This document shows, in pieces, positions 48,188-56,735 of a stretch of 64,000 nt of DNA. A program made the position numbers and the translations under genes. Source of the stretch: Arcobacter nitrofigilis DSM 7299 (GTDB taxonomy: Bacteria; Campylobacterota; Campylobacteria; Campylobacterales; Arcobacteraceae); NCBI RefSeq assembly GCF_000092245.1, contig NC_014166.1:1488001-1552000 (forward strand), in the 5' to 3' direction. Below the pieces are notes generated by a model. That model was not told the DNA's origin and made no database searches. It worked only from the letters and a program-made list of their open reading frames with translations. How positions within the stretch are numbered: position 1 is the stretch's first letter; each line of letters opens with the position of its first letter.

Positions 48188-48274
48188 GGGTCAGGAGATA
48201 ACGATAACTTTCTTTTAAATTACATAGATTGTAGTATTACAAAATTCAATATTTAAAAGTAAAAATATTTTTTA
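48188..48274 (+). repeat. Dispersed repeat R1, copy 2
   Basis: It starts GGGTCAGGAGATAACGATAA and aligns with 44532-44619. It abuts the 5' end of a truncated toxin gene, just as copy 1 abuts a truncated gene. Confidence 0.7.
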
Positions 48275-48275
48275 T

Positions 48276-48581
48276 ATGAATATGGGTAAGAATATTGGTT
48301 TTGAACAAGATGGCAAAGGTGATAACTTTGTTCGTCCTGTAGTTATAGTAAAAGGGTTTAATAAAAATATGTTTTTTGGTATTCCTTTATCTACAAAAAT
48401 AAAAGAGGGTAAATTTTATTATAGATTTTCATTTTATAAAAAAGATAAAGAAGTAGAAAATATTGCGTTACTATCTCAAATGAGACTTTTTAGTACAAAA
48501 AGACTTTTAAATAAAATAAGTATGATGAATATCGATGATTTTAAAAATATGAAAAATAAGTTTAAAGAATTGATAGATTAA
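48276..48581 (+). pseudogene. 5'-truncated MazF/PemK-like toxin
   Basis: The frame gives 101 residues (KNIGFEQDGKGDNFVRPVVI, then FFGIPLSTKIKEG and LLSQMRLFSTKRLLNKIS) that align with the later part of MazF/PemK-family toxins. The family's N-terminal ~35-40 residues, with the first strands and the W..LG segment, are absent. Sequence immediately upstream is repeat R1, and no ribosome site is seen. It is probably non-functional; no antitoxin gene is next to it. Confidence 0.7.
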
Positions 48582-48600
48582 CCCCATCAAAAAGATGGGT
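48580..48600 (+). other. Short hairpin after the toxin fragment
   Basis: ACCCCATC and GATGGGT form a stem around AAAAA, with no T-tract behind it (CGTCCCGTAGGAATTTAG follows). It may be a REP-like element rather than a terminator. Confidence 0.4.
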
Positions 48601-48675
48601 CGTCCCGTAGGAATTTAGAATATGATTATGACACAAATTATAAATAAATGCAACAACAAACAAAGGTAAAAGATA

Positions 48676-50154
48676 ATGAACCTCTCTAAATCCCTCTACA
48701 CAAAAGGCATCCAATGTCCCAAAGCACTTTGGCTTAAAAAATACAAGCCAAGTGTCTTAACACCACCAGATGATGCTGCCCTTGCCATATTTGAAACTGG
48801 AAATATAGTAGGGGACTTAGCTTGCGAGCTTTTTCCTGATGGTAGGGAAGTGCCATACACTACAAACTATGATGAGATGATATCCACTACAAGAAAATGG
48901 CTAGAAGAGGGTGTATCAAATATCTACGAAGCTACTTTTAACTATGAGGGCATACTTATCATGGTAGATATTTTAAAAATAGATAGTGATGGTGTATCTA
49001 TCTATGAGGTTAAAAGTTCAACTGAAGTAAAAGATATCTATCTTCATGATGTATCTATTCAGTATTATGTTTTAGAAAACTTAGGCTTTAGTATAAAAAG
49101 CGCAAGTGTAGTACACATAAACAATGAGTATGTAAGAGGTGATGAACTAGATATCAATGAGCTTTTTAAAATAGTCGATGTCACAAGTGAAGTTGAGACT
49201 TTACAGTCAAATATCCCAAACATTTTACAAGAGTTTGAAACTTATCTAGAAGATAAAGTAAATGAGCCAGATATAGATATAGGAAAACATTGTAACAAAC
49301 CTTATGAGTGTGATGCTAAAAACTATTGTTGGAAAATTCAAAGAAATATACCTGATTATTCTGTATTTAATATCTTCAATATAGGAAGTAAAAAGCAAGT
49401 TGAACTTTACACTCAAGGTATCATAGATATAAAAGATATCCCAGAAAATTTTGATATGACGGCAAATCAAAAACAAGCAGTAGAAAACTACAAATCAAAA
49501 GTAAGTTACATAGATAAAGAAAATATCAAAGCCTTTTTGGAAAACCTCACATACCCAATCTATCACTTAGACTTTGAAACTTACCAACAAGCCATACCAC
49601 AATACAAAGGAATAAAACCCTTTGAACAAATTCCTTTCCAATACTCACTTCATATAGAGTATGAAGATGGAACTTTAGAGCATAAAGAGTATTTAGCACA
49701 AGATAGTGTAGATAGTAGATATGAACTAGCCCAAAAGTTAGGTGAAGATATCCCATGTAATGTTACAATATTAGCTTATAACATGAGTTTTGAAAAAGGT
49801 GTGATAAAAAGACTTGCGAATTCATTTACTGAGTTTGAAGAGCAATTATTAGCTATAAATGAAAACATACAAGACCTAATGACACCTTTCCAAAAGAAAT
49901 GGTACGTAACCCCAAATATGCAAGGAAGCTACTCTATCAAGTATGTACTTCCAGCACTTGTGCCAGAGTTTGAAAAAGCTTATAAAGAATTAGAAGGTGT
50001 ACAAAATGGAAGCCAAGCTATGAATGCCTTTGCAAGTATGAGTAAGCTAGAAGAGGGCGATAAAAAGAAACTTAGAAGTGCACTTTTAGAGTATTGTAAA
50101 CTTGATACTTTGGCGATGGTTAAAGTGTTGGAGAGATTAAGAAACATAGAATAA
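48676..50154 (+). CDS. DUF2779 protein: Cas4-like Fe-S nuclease plus exonuclease-like domain
   Basis: The 492-residue protein has two apparent domains. Residues ~1-235 resemble Cas4/RecB-type PD-(D/E)XK nucleases: a first cysteine in KGIQCPKALWL, a DGVSIYEVKSST active-site core, QYYVLENLG, and a cysteine trio in CNKPYECDAKNYC for a probable 4Fe-4S cluster. Residues ~295-490 resemble a DEDD 3'-5' exonuclease fold, with YHLDFETYQ first, an AYNMSFEKGVI middle motif and a late YCKLDTLAMV motif (the DUF2779 region). A DNA-processing role is inferred. ATG 48676 has AAAGG upstream. A decayed partial copy lies at 44.995 kb. Confidence 0.82.
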   Translation: MNLSKSLYTKGIQCPKALWLKKYKPSVLTPPDDAALAIFETGNIVGDLACELFPDGREVPYTTNYDEMISTTRKWLEEGVSNIYEATFNYEGILIMVDILKIDSDGVSIYEVKSSTEVKDIYLHDVSIQYYVLENLGFSIKSASVVHINNEYVRGDELDINELFKIVDVTSEVETLQSNIPNILQEFETYLEDKVNEPDIDIGKHCNKPYECDAKNYCWKIQRNIPDYSVFNIFNIGSKKQVELYTQGIIDIKDIPENFDMTANQKQAVENYKSKVSYIDKENIKAFLENLTYPIYHLDFETYQQAIPQYKGIKPFEQIPFQYSLHIEYEDGTLEHKEYLAQDSVDSRYELAQKLGEDIPCNVTILAYNMSFEKGVIKRLANSFTEFEEQLLAINENIQDLMTPFQKKWYVTPNMQGSYSIKYVLPALVPEFEKAYKELEGVQNGSQAMNAFASMSKLEEGDKKKLRSALLEYCKLDTLAMVKVLERLRNIE

Positions 50155-50234
50155 AACCTTTATGAGTAGATAAAACTTGTTATTCTAAGAAGAAATAAGT
50201 ACAATACGGAAAATAAAATACTAAGATAAATATA

Positions 50235-51185
50235 ATGGCACATAAAGAACACAAAAAAGGCTTACATCCTCGTAATCCTCACAATAAAAGATATGATTTC
50301 CCACAACTTATAAAAAGTTTACCAAAACTTGCAGATTATGTTTTTAAAAATAAGTATGATGAAGTATCAATTGATTTTGCAGATGCAAAGGCTGTTATGG
50401 CTTTAAACAAAGCACTTCTCGCACATTTTTATAATATTAAAAAATGGTCGATACCTGAGGGCTATTTATGTCCTCCAATTCCTGGACGGGCTGATTATCT
50501 TCACTATATCGCTGATATCTTAGCTGAGTTTAATGGTGCAAAGGTACCAAAGGGTTCTGAGATAAAAGGACTTGATATTGGTATTGGTGCAAATTGTATC
50601 TATCCAATTATTGGAAATAGTGTTTATGGTTGGTCATTTGTAGGTAGTGATATCGAAAAAGAGTCCATTGAATCATCTCAAAAAATTATAGAATCAAATG
50701 ATTCTTTAAGAGGAAATGTTGAGTGTAGATTACAAACAAACCATGACAGTATCTTTACTGGTATCATAAAAGAAGATGATAGATTTGATTTTACTTTGTG
50801 TAATCCACCTTTTCATAAATCCCAAGAAGAAGCTCAAGCTGGAAGTAAAAGAAAGGTTCAAAATCTTACAAAACAAGTAGTAAATAAAGCTTCACTAAAC
50901 TTTGGTGGTAAGAGTAATGAACTTTGGTGCAAAGGTGGAGAAGTAGCTTTTGTAAAAGCTATGATAAAACAGAGTAAAAAGTATGCTAAAAACTGCTTTT
51001 GGTTTAGTACAATCGTATCAAAAAAAGACAATCTACAATTTATATATGACACTATAGATTACGTTAAACCTACGGAATATGATACTATAGAGATGCAACA
51101 TGGACAAAAGATAAGTAGAATAGTTATTTGGACATTTCTTACAAAAGAAGAGCAAAAACAGTGGGCTTCAAAGTGGAAGGATTAG
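50235..51185 (+). CDS. rlmF: 23S rRNA adenine(1618)-N6-methyltransferase
   Basis: The 316-residue protein carries the RlmF/YbiN signature: HPRNPHNKRYDFPQLIKS at the N-terminus, LDIGIGANCIYPIIG for AdoMet binding, and the N6-methyltransferase motif NPPFH in FTLCNPPFHKS. The C-terminal YDTIEMQHGQKISRIVIWTF is also typical. It methylates A1618 of 23S rRNA. It converges with the MocA-like gene, and the stops overlap by 4 nt. Confidence 0.95.
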   Translation: MAHKEHKKGLHPRNPHNKRYDFPQLIKSLPKLADYVFKNKYDEVSIDFADAKAVMALNKALLAHFYNIKKWSIPEGYLCPPIPGRADYLHYIADILAEFNGAKVPKGSEIKGLDIGIGANCIYPIIGNSVYGWSFVGSDIEKESIESSQKIIESNDSLRGNVECRLQTNHDSIFTGIIKEDDRFDFTLCNPPFHKSQEEAQAGSKRKVQNLTKQVVNKASLNFGGKSNELWCKGGEVAFVKAMIKQSKKYAKNCFWFSTIVSKKDNLQFIYDTIDYVKPTEYDTIEMQHGQKISRIVIWTFLTKEEQKQWASKWKD

Positions 51186-51763
51186 GAGTTTTTAAGTAAC
51201 TCTTGCCAATCCTCTTTTGTATCCACATCTATAGAGTAGTTATCAGCTAAGACAATACTTATAGGTTCATATTTTAAAAAAAGTTGCTTTGCTCCTTTAT
51301 TTCCTTTTAGTTTTTTTAATTCTTCAAAATATTTTTTAGGAAATATTGTAGGTACTGCATGTTGATTTTTATATTGTGAGCAGATTATTTTATCTTTATT
51401 TTCATTTGATAGCTTTATTAGGTTTTCATAATGTTCTATTGGTATCAAAGGTTGGTCACAAAGCATTATTAAAACTTTTTCCTCTTTTATATTTGATACT
51501 CCAAAGGCTATAGTATTTCCCATACCATCTTCATAGTTTGGGTTTATTATTATATTTATATTCTTATTTTCAATCTCTTTTTTTACCTCATCATTTTTAT
51601 GACCTAAGACAACAGTCACATTTGAAGTTAATTCTAGGGCTTTTTCAATTGCAATATTTATTAAAGATTTACCTTTTAGGTTTAATAATTGTTTTGGCTC
51701 TCCCAGACGACTTGAAGTACCAGCTGCTAGTATTAGGACAGCTAGATTAATGGATTTTCCCAT
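51182..51763 (-). CDS. MocA-like molybdopterin nucleotidyltransferase
   Basis: The 193-residue protein begins with the nucleotidyltransferase signature LILAAGTSSRLGEPKQLL and has the metal-binding MLCDQPLI and the family NQHAVPTIFPKKYFEEL region. MocA/MobA-type enzymes attach CMP or GMP to molybdopterin. In front of a xanthine-dehydrogenase-family operon, a cytidylyltransferase (MocA-like) is most likely. It overlaps xdhC by 17 nt. Confidence 0.85.
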   Translation of the reverse strand: MGKSINLAVLILAAGTSSRLGEPKQLLNLKGKSLINIAIEKALELTSNVTVVLGHKNDEVKKEIENKNINIIINPNYEDGMGNTIAFGVSNIKEEKVLIMLCDQPLIPIEHYENLIKLSNENKDKIICSQYKNQHAVPTIFPKKYFEELKKLKGNKGAKQLFLKYEPISIVLADNYSIDVDTKEDWQELLKNS

Positions 51764-52640
51764 TTTTTCTAGCTTCTATTTGTGCACATATTGATAGGGC
51801 TACTGATTGGTGAGTATGTCCACCTATTTCAAAACCAACAGGAGCGAAAAATCTTTTATCTTCTTCAAGTTTAAATTTCTCTTTTTTATCTCGCATACTT
51901 ATTTTATTTCCCATAACACCGATGTATTCAACTTTTGAATTAAGTAGTGCTTTTAGGTAGGTATCATCTGTTTTTGGACTATGACTTAATATAACTGAAG
52001 CATTATATGAACTTAAATCCATAGTTAAAATATCTTCAAAATTTTCTAACTCTATGATTTCATCTACTTCACTCACATAATCTTTATTGATGTTTATATC
52101 CATAATTGTAGTTTTCCAACCCATTAGGTTTGCCATACTTATAAAAGATGTAACATGGGCACCTGATCCAAATATTAAAATAGAGTAGGGCATTTTAATC
52201 TCTTGGTAGAATTTATCATCTTCAAATTTTGTTACTGTATTTCTATTTGTAAATACAAAATCATCATTTTTTATATTTCTAATTAGTGTTTTATCAAAAT
52301 TTTTTAAAGCAAGACCAAGTACTCCGTAATCATCTTTTTTTAAAAATACTTGTAGAAAATATTTACTTGTACCATGTCCAGAGGATTCATCTTTTGGGAT
52401 ATTTTCAAAGTATTTTGATTTTTGATTTTTAAAGGCAGTTTTTGCATACTCTAAGATTTGTTTATGTAAGTGCTTACTTCCAAAAACACCTACAAACTCA
52501 AAGTTAGAGTTTATAAGCATAAGATTTCCAGCCTTTGCATAAGTAGAACCTAGTGTTTCTATAACACTAACTCCTACTAAGTCAAGACCTTGTTTTTTAC
52601 TTTTTTGAATAAATTTTAAATACTGTTTATTCTCAAACAT
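51747..52640 (-). CDS. XdhC/CoxI-family molybdenum cofactor maturation protein
   Basis: The 297-residue protein has the XdhC plan. The N-terminal part has a GSTYAKAGNLMLI segment. The C-terminal Rossmann-like half has ILIFGSGAHVTSFISMANLMG, VILSHSPKTDDTYL, VEYIGVMGNKISMRDK and PVGFEIGGHTHQSVALSICA. Such proteins bind Moco, help its sulfuration and load it into hydroxylases of the xanthine dehydrogenase family. It lies 6 bp behind the large subunit gene. Confidence 0.88.
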   Translation of the reverse strand: MFENKQYLKFIQKSKKQGLDLVGVSVIETLGSTYAKAGNLMLINSNFEFVGVFGSKHLHKQILEYAKTAFKNQKSKYFENIPKDESSGHGTSKYFLQVFLKKDDYGVLGLALKNFDKTLIRNIKNDDFVFTNRNTVTKFEDDKFYQEIKMPYSILIFGSGAHVTSFISMANLMGWKTTIMDININKDYVSEVDEIIELENFEDILTMDLSSYNASVILSHSPKTDDTYLKALLNSKVEYIGVMGNKISMRDKKEKFKLEEDKRFFAPVGFEIGGHTHQSVALSICAQIEARKNGKIH

Positions 52641-52646
52641 AATTTA

Positions 52647-54782
52647 TTAACCTATTTTTATTGGCATAGAATGGTATCTTTTACCAGTTGCATCAAATAG
52701 TGCATTTGGAACTGCTGCTAAGATTGGAGGAACACCAGGTTCTCCTATACCACCTATTTTTTCTCCTGAATTTATGATATTTACTTCTATTTCTGGAGCA
52801 TCTGAGATTCTACTTACTGTATAATCGTAGAAGTTGTTTTGTAAGGCTTCACCATTATTGATAGTTATTTCGCTATATTTTAATGCAGCAATACCAAAGT
52901 TGATTGCCCCAGTTATTTGGTTTTCTACATTTTGAGGATTGAATGCAAATCCACAATCAACAGTTGCCCATACTTTTTCTACTTTGAAATCATTTTTTGT
53001 AACTCTCACTTTTGCAATTTGAGCACAGATTGTTCCAAAAGATTCGTGAATAGCAACCCCATAACCAACATTTTTCTCTTTTTTTCTATTTTCCCAATTT
53101 GCTTTTTTAGCCACATCTTTTAGTATAGTTATAAATCTATGGTCTTTTAACATATTTATTCTATATTCAATAGGATCAACACCAGCAGCAAATGCTGCTT
53201 CATCAACTATACCTTCAACTGTTGGTGAACTTTGTGTATGACCAACTGATCTCCACCATAATACTGGTATTGGAGAATCCATCGTAAATGCTTGCATATC
53301 ATTGCTGTTTATATCATAAGGATGATTTGCCAACCCCTCTTTTTGTGCTCCATCTACTCCATTTTTAAAACCAAAGGCTTCAAAAAGAGAGCCTTTAAAA
53401 ATTGATTGTGAAGCTACTTTTGCATCAAAGGCTGTTATATCTCCATGTTTATCTAAGGCAACTTTTACTTTGTTTTTATATTTTGGTCTATAGTTACCCA
53501 TTTTGATATCATCTTCTCTTGTCCATAAAGTCATAACTGGGAATTTTTCATCTTTTGAAACAAAAGCTCCATCTAAAACGAAGTCTCCGTTAATAGCTCC
53601 TCTTCTTCCAAAACCTCCACCTAAATATGGAGTATGGTATGTAACATTTTCACCTTTTACACCTAATACATTTGTAATAGCCCCCAAAGCCATAGTTTGT
53701 GATTGAGATGATGACCAAACTGTTGCTTTATCTTTTTCATGATGAACTACTATTCCTAATGGTTCCATTGGAGCATGGGCTAAAAATGGGAAATTATATT
53801 CAGCTTCAATTGTTTTATCTGCACTTGCAAAAGCTTTTTTAGAATCCCCATCTTTTCTCATAGATGCCCCATCTTTTTCCATTGCTTTTGAGTATTGATC
53901 ATTTAGCTGTTTTTCACTTGTATTTTTGAACTCATCTTTATCCCAAACAACATCAATATCTAATAATGCTTCTTTTGCTATCCACCAATGCTCAGCTATA
54001 ACTGCGATTCCTGAAGGGATTTGTTTTACCTTTATAACACCATCTTTTTTTAAAGCTTTACTTGCGTCATAACTTTTAACCTTTGCTCCAAAAATAGTAG
54101 GGTGGTAAACTGCTGCATATTTCATATTTGGAACTCTTACATCTATACCAAACTCTGCTTTTCCTGTAACTTTTGCCCACATCTCTTTTGGATGTCTTGA
54201 GTGTGGTTTCCCTACAAATTTACAATCTTTTAGTTCTTTTATTTTAGGATTAGTAGGAACTTTCATCGATGATAAATCACTTACTAAATCACCAAATTTA
54301 AAACTCTCTTTTGTCTTTTTATTAAATACTTTTGAGTCTTTTGTATAAACATCATAAGCTCTTACTTTCCATTTTTTAGCAGCTGCTTTGATTATCATCT
54401 CATTAACTGCTGCTCCTATTTTTCTCATCTCCAATTGTTTACTGTATACAGATGATGAACCACCTGTAATCATCAATGGTCCAAAAATACTATTATATAC
54501 TGGTGCTATTTTTGCAGGTACAATATTGATATCTTTCCAATCTACATTTAACTCTTCTGCTATACACATAGCCAATGTTGTATATGTACCTTGTCCCATC
54601 TCAACTTGTCCAACAATAAAATTGATATTATTATCTGGTGTTATTTCAACAAAAGCATTTGGTTCTAATGCTTTTTCATCTTTTTTAGTTTCACTAGCTC
54701 TTGATTTAGTTGGAATATAAAATCCAATAACATATGCTGCACTTACAGCTGTAGTTGTTTTTAAAAAATCTCTTCTTTTCAT
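52647..54782 (-). CDS. Mo-hydroxylase large subunit (IorB-like), Tat-exported
   Basis: The 711-residue molybdopterin-binding subunit begins with a twin-arginine signal (MKRRDFLKTTTAVSAAYVIG), so the folded enzyme should be exported to the periplasm. Family segments include QVEMGQGTYTTLAMCIAEEL, GGSSSVYS, the molybdenum-site loop LGGGFGRRG and the C-terminal GGIGEPGVPP with the likely catalytic Glu. This arrangement (fused two-part large subunit with Tat signal) is that of isoquinoline 1-oxidoreductase/aldehyde-dehydrogenase-type enzymes; the substrate is unknown. The Fe-S subunit gene is 1 bp upstream. No FAD subunit gene is present. Confidence 0.9.
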   Translation of the reverse strand: MKRRDFLKTTTAVSAAYVIGFYIPTKSRASETKKDEKALEPNAFVEITPDNNINFIVGQVEMGQGTYTTLAMCIAEELNVDWKDINIVPAKIAPVYNSIFGPLMITGGSSSVYSKQLEMRKIGAAVNEMIIKAAAKKWKVRAYDVYTKDSKVFNKKTKESFKFGDLVSDLSSMKVPTNPKIKELKDCKFVGKPHSRHPKEMWAKVTGKAEFGIDVRVPNMKYAAVYHPTIFGAKVKSYDASKALKKDGVIKVKQIPSGIAVIAEHWWIAKEALLDIDVVWDKDEFKNTSEKQLNDQYSKAMEKDGASMRKDGDSKKAFASADKTIEAEYNFPFLAHAPMEPLGIVVHHEKDKATVWSSSQSQTMALGAITNVLGVKGENVTYHTPYLGGGFGRRGAINGDFVLDGAFVSKDEKFPVMTLWTREDDIKMGNYRPKYKNKVKVALDKHGDITAFDAKVASQSIFKGSLFEAFGFKNGVDGAQKEGLANHPYDINSNDMQAFTMDSPIPVLWWRSVGHTQSSPTVEGIVDEAAFAAGVDPIEYRINMLKDHRFITILKDVAKKANWENRKKEKNVGYGVAIHESFGTICAQIAKVRVTKNDFKVEKVWATVDCGFAFNPQNVENQITGAINFGIAALKYSEITINNGEALQNNFYDYTVSRISDAPEIEVNIINSGEKIGGIGEPGVPPILAAVPNALFDATGKRYHSMPIKIG

Positions 54783-54783
54783 C

Positions 54784-55239
54784 TTACACCTCCGCTGTTG
54801 CAGCTTTTATAGCTGTTTTTATTTTGTTGTATGTCCCACATCTACAGATATTACCATCCATAGCTTTTAGTATATCATCTTCACTTGGTTTTGGATTTGT
54901 TTTTACAAGACTTGCTGCATTCATGATTTGTCCTGATTGACAATATCCACATTGTACAACATCTTCTTGTACCCAAAATTTTTGTAGTTTTTGTACAGTT
55001 TTATCTGTTTGTGTTTCTATAGTAGTTACTTTTTTGTTTCCTATTGTATTAATAGGAGTTTGACAGGCTCGTACTGCTTTGTCATCCAAAAGCACGGTAC
55101 AGGCTCCACATTGTCCCACTCCACATCCAAACTTTGTACCTGTAAGATTTAAGTGATCTCTTAACACCCAAAGTAATGGTGTTTCAGGATTTATATCTAA
55201 GTCATAATTTTTTTCATCTACTGTTATTTTGAAAGACAT
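54784..55239 (-). CDS. (2Fe-2S)-binding small subunit (IorA-like)
   Basis: The 151-residue protein has a plant-ferredoxin-type cluster site (KFGCGVGQCGACTVLL then VRAC) and a second C-terminal cluster site (VQCGYCQSGQ then NICRCGTY). All eight cysteines expected for the electron-transfer subunit of molybdenum hydroxylases are present. It is the first gene of a four-gene operon reading to the MocA-like gene. It has no signal peptide and probably travels with the Tat-tagged large subunit. Confidence 0.93.
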   Translation of the reverse strand: MSFKITVDEKNYDLDINPETPLLWVLRDHLNLTGTKFGCGVGQCGACTVLLDDKAVRACQTPINTIGNKKVTTIETQTDKTVQKLQKFWVQEDVVQCGYCQSGQIMNAASLVKTNPKPSEDDILKAMDGNICRCGTYNKIKTAIKAATAEV

Positions 55240-55295
55240 CTTTTTTCCTTGTTTTAAACTATAAGAAGAATTTTAATATAAAAATCTTAATTCTA

Positions 55296-55320
55296 AATAA
55301 ACTATACAGTTTAGTTTATT
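55296..55320. promoter_or_regulatory. Palindromic operator between the TetR gene and the Mo-hydroxylase operon
   Basis: There are nested perfect inverted repeats: AATAAACT (55296-55303) with AGTTTATT (55313-55320), and TAAACT-ATAC-AGTTTA (55298-55313). The site overlaps the -35 position for a TATAAT at 55334-55339 that would serve the regulator gene. It is a likely TetR binding site controlling both directions. Confidence 0.6.
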
Positions 55321-55357
55321 TTATATTTATTTATATAATTTTAGATACAATTTATTT

Positions 55358-55966
55358 ATGAAAAAAAATAGACCATTAAATGAAGAAAAAAGAAAAGCAA
55401 TACTAAAAGCTGCTATAACTGAATTCTATGAAAAAGGATTTGAAGGCTCTAGCATGGATACAATATCTAATGAAGCAAATGTATCTAAAGCTACTGTTTA
55501 TAATCACTTTAAAAATAAAGAAGAGTTGTTTATGGCAATTTCTAAAATCTTAAGAGATAGACTTTTTGAAAGTTTCAAATATACTTATAAAAAAGATAAA
55601 CCAATTGAAGAACAACTATATGAAATAGGAAAACAAGAGTTAGACTTCTTAAGTGACGAAGAAAACATTACTTTGATAAAAATTGCAACAATTGTAATGA
55701 TCCAAAAAAATCAAATCGGACTAAAGGTTTTAGACACAGTAAAAGATGATTGTATGCTAATGGTTGTTCAATGGTTTGAAGATGCTAAAAAAGATGGAAA
55801 ACTAGAGTTTGAAAGTAGTGCTTTTGTTTCAAAACAGTTTATAGGTATGATAAAATCTTTTGTTTTATACCAACAATTTTATGGTGCACCAGTTCTTCCA
55901 AAAGAAGAGCATGAAAATCTCCTTAATCAGGCAGTTGAGATGATAAGAGTGATGTATAAAAAATAA
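55358..55966 (+). CDS. TetR/AcrR-family transcriptional regulator
   Basis: The 202-residue protein has the TetR helix-turn-helix: KRKAILKAAITEFYEKGFEG, then MDTISNEANVSKATVYNHFKNKEELF. A variable all-helical ligand domain follows. It is divergent from the molybdenum hydroxylase operon and shares a promoter interval with a strong palindrome, so it probably represses that operon in the absence of an inducer, perhaps the enzyme's substrate. No Shine-Dalgarno sequence is evident before ATG 55358. Confidence 0.9.
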   Translation: MKKNRPLNEEKRKAILKAAITEFYEKGFEGSSMDTISNEANVSKATVYNHFKNKEELFMAISKILRDRLFESFKYTYKKDKPIEEQLYEIGKQELDFLSDEENITLIKIATIVMIQKNQIGLKVLDTVKDDCMLMVVQWFEDAKKDGKLEFESSAFVSKQFIGMIKSFVLYQQFYGAPVLPKEEHENLLNQAVEMIRVMYKK

Positions 55967-56029
55967 ATATATAATTTTGCTTCAAAATCAAAAATCCGTT
56001 GTATAATTCGTTTTTTCAAAGGCGAACAC

Positions 56030-56683
56030 ATGGCATTTAAAAATTATGCCCTTATATTTAAAGAGATAAAAAGTAGTAACTTCTTAAAAGTACAATCTCT
56101 AACACTGTTTTTAACCACTTACATTGATTGGACATTGATTCCATTTGTCACAAAATTAGAAGGAACATATCTTCCTGTTTTTATGATAAGTTTTTATATG
56201 CTTGTTGGTGCCCTAGATGGGTTTATTCAACCTTTATTTAAAAATATAAAGATTTATCATATCTATATGTTTGCAATTATTTTAGATGTTATACAGATAT
56301 TTTCTTATATGGTATTTTCTTCTTCTATATTGATATTTACCTATGTTATTTTAACTATATTTACTATTCAAGGTATTACTTTTGAGATAGCAAGGATACA
56401 TACTGTAGATTTTATGCAAGAAGAAAAAGTACATTTAAAAGATTATTTGATGATAAGATCTTTTATGATTTCTGGTGCAATTGTTGCTGGAAGCTTAAGT
56501 GCTATGCTTTTTGATTATTTTTCATCTGATTTGAAAATATTATTAGGTTATTTATCAGTATTGGGAATCTTGGGAATTATGTTACAAATTAAACTATATA
56601 ATAAGTTTAAAAGAAGAATTTATGGGGCAAAGATAAAGATAAAAAAAGATAAAAAAGAGCTATTTGAGAAATTTAGATTATAA
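56030..56683 (+). CDS. Unknown polytopic membrane protein (half-MFS-like)
   Basis: The 217-residue protein has about six membrane spans (for example LPVFMISFYMLVGALDGF, FSYMVFSSSILIFTYVILTI and LLGYLSVLGILGIMLQIKL) and ends in a lysine-rich cytoplasmic tail (KIKIKKDKKELFEKF). The distribution resembles half of a major-facilitator protein, but no diagnostic motif was seen. AAAGG precedes ATG 56030, and a TATAAT lies ~30 bp further up. An MscS gene follows after 52 bp. Function is unknown. Confidence 0.7.
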   Translation: MAFKNYALIFKEIKSSNFLKVQSLTLFLTTYIDWTLIPFVTKLEGTYLPVFMISFYMLVGALDGFIQPLFKNIKIYHIYMFAIILDVIQIFSYMVFSSSILIFTYVILTIFTIQGITFEIARIHTVDFMQEEKVHLKDYLMIRSFMISGAIVAGSLSAMLFDYFSSDLKILLGYLSVLGILGIMLQIKLYNKFKRRIYGAKIKIKKDKKELFEKFRL

Positions 56684-56735
56684 AGTAAAAAGAGGATTAT
56701 GATAATATACATTTATAAAAAATAGTGGGGATATT

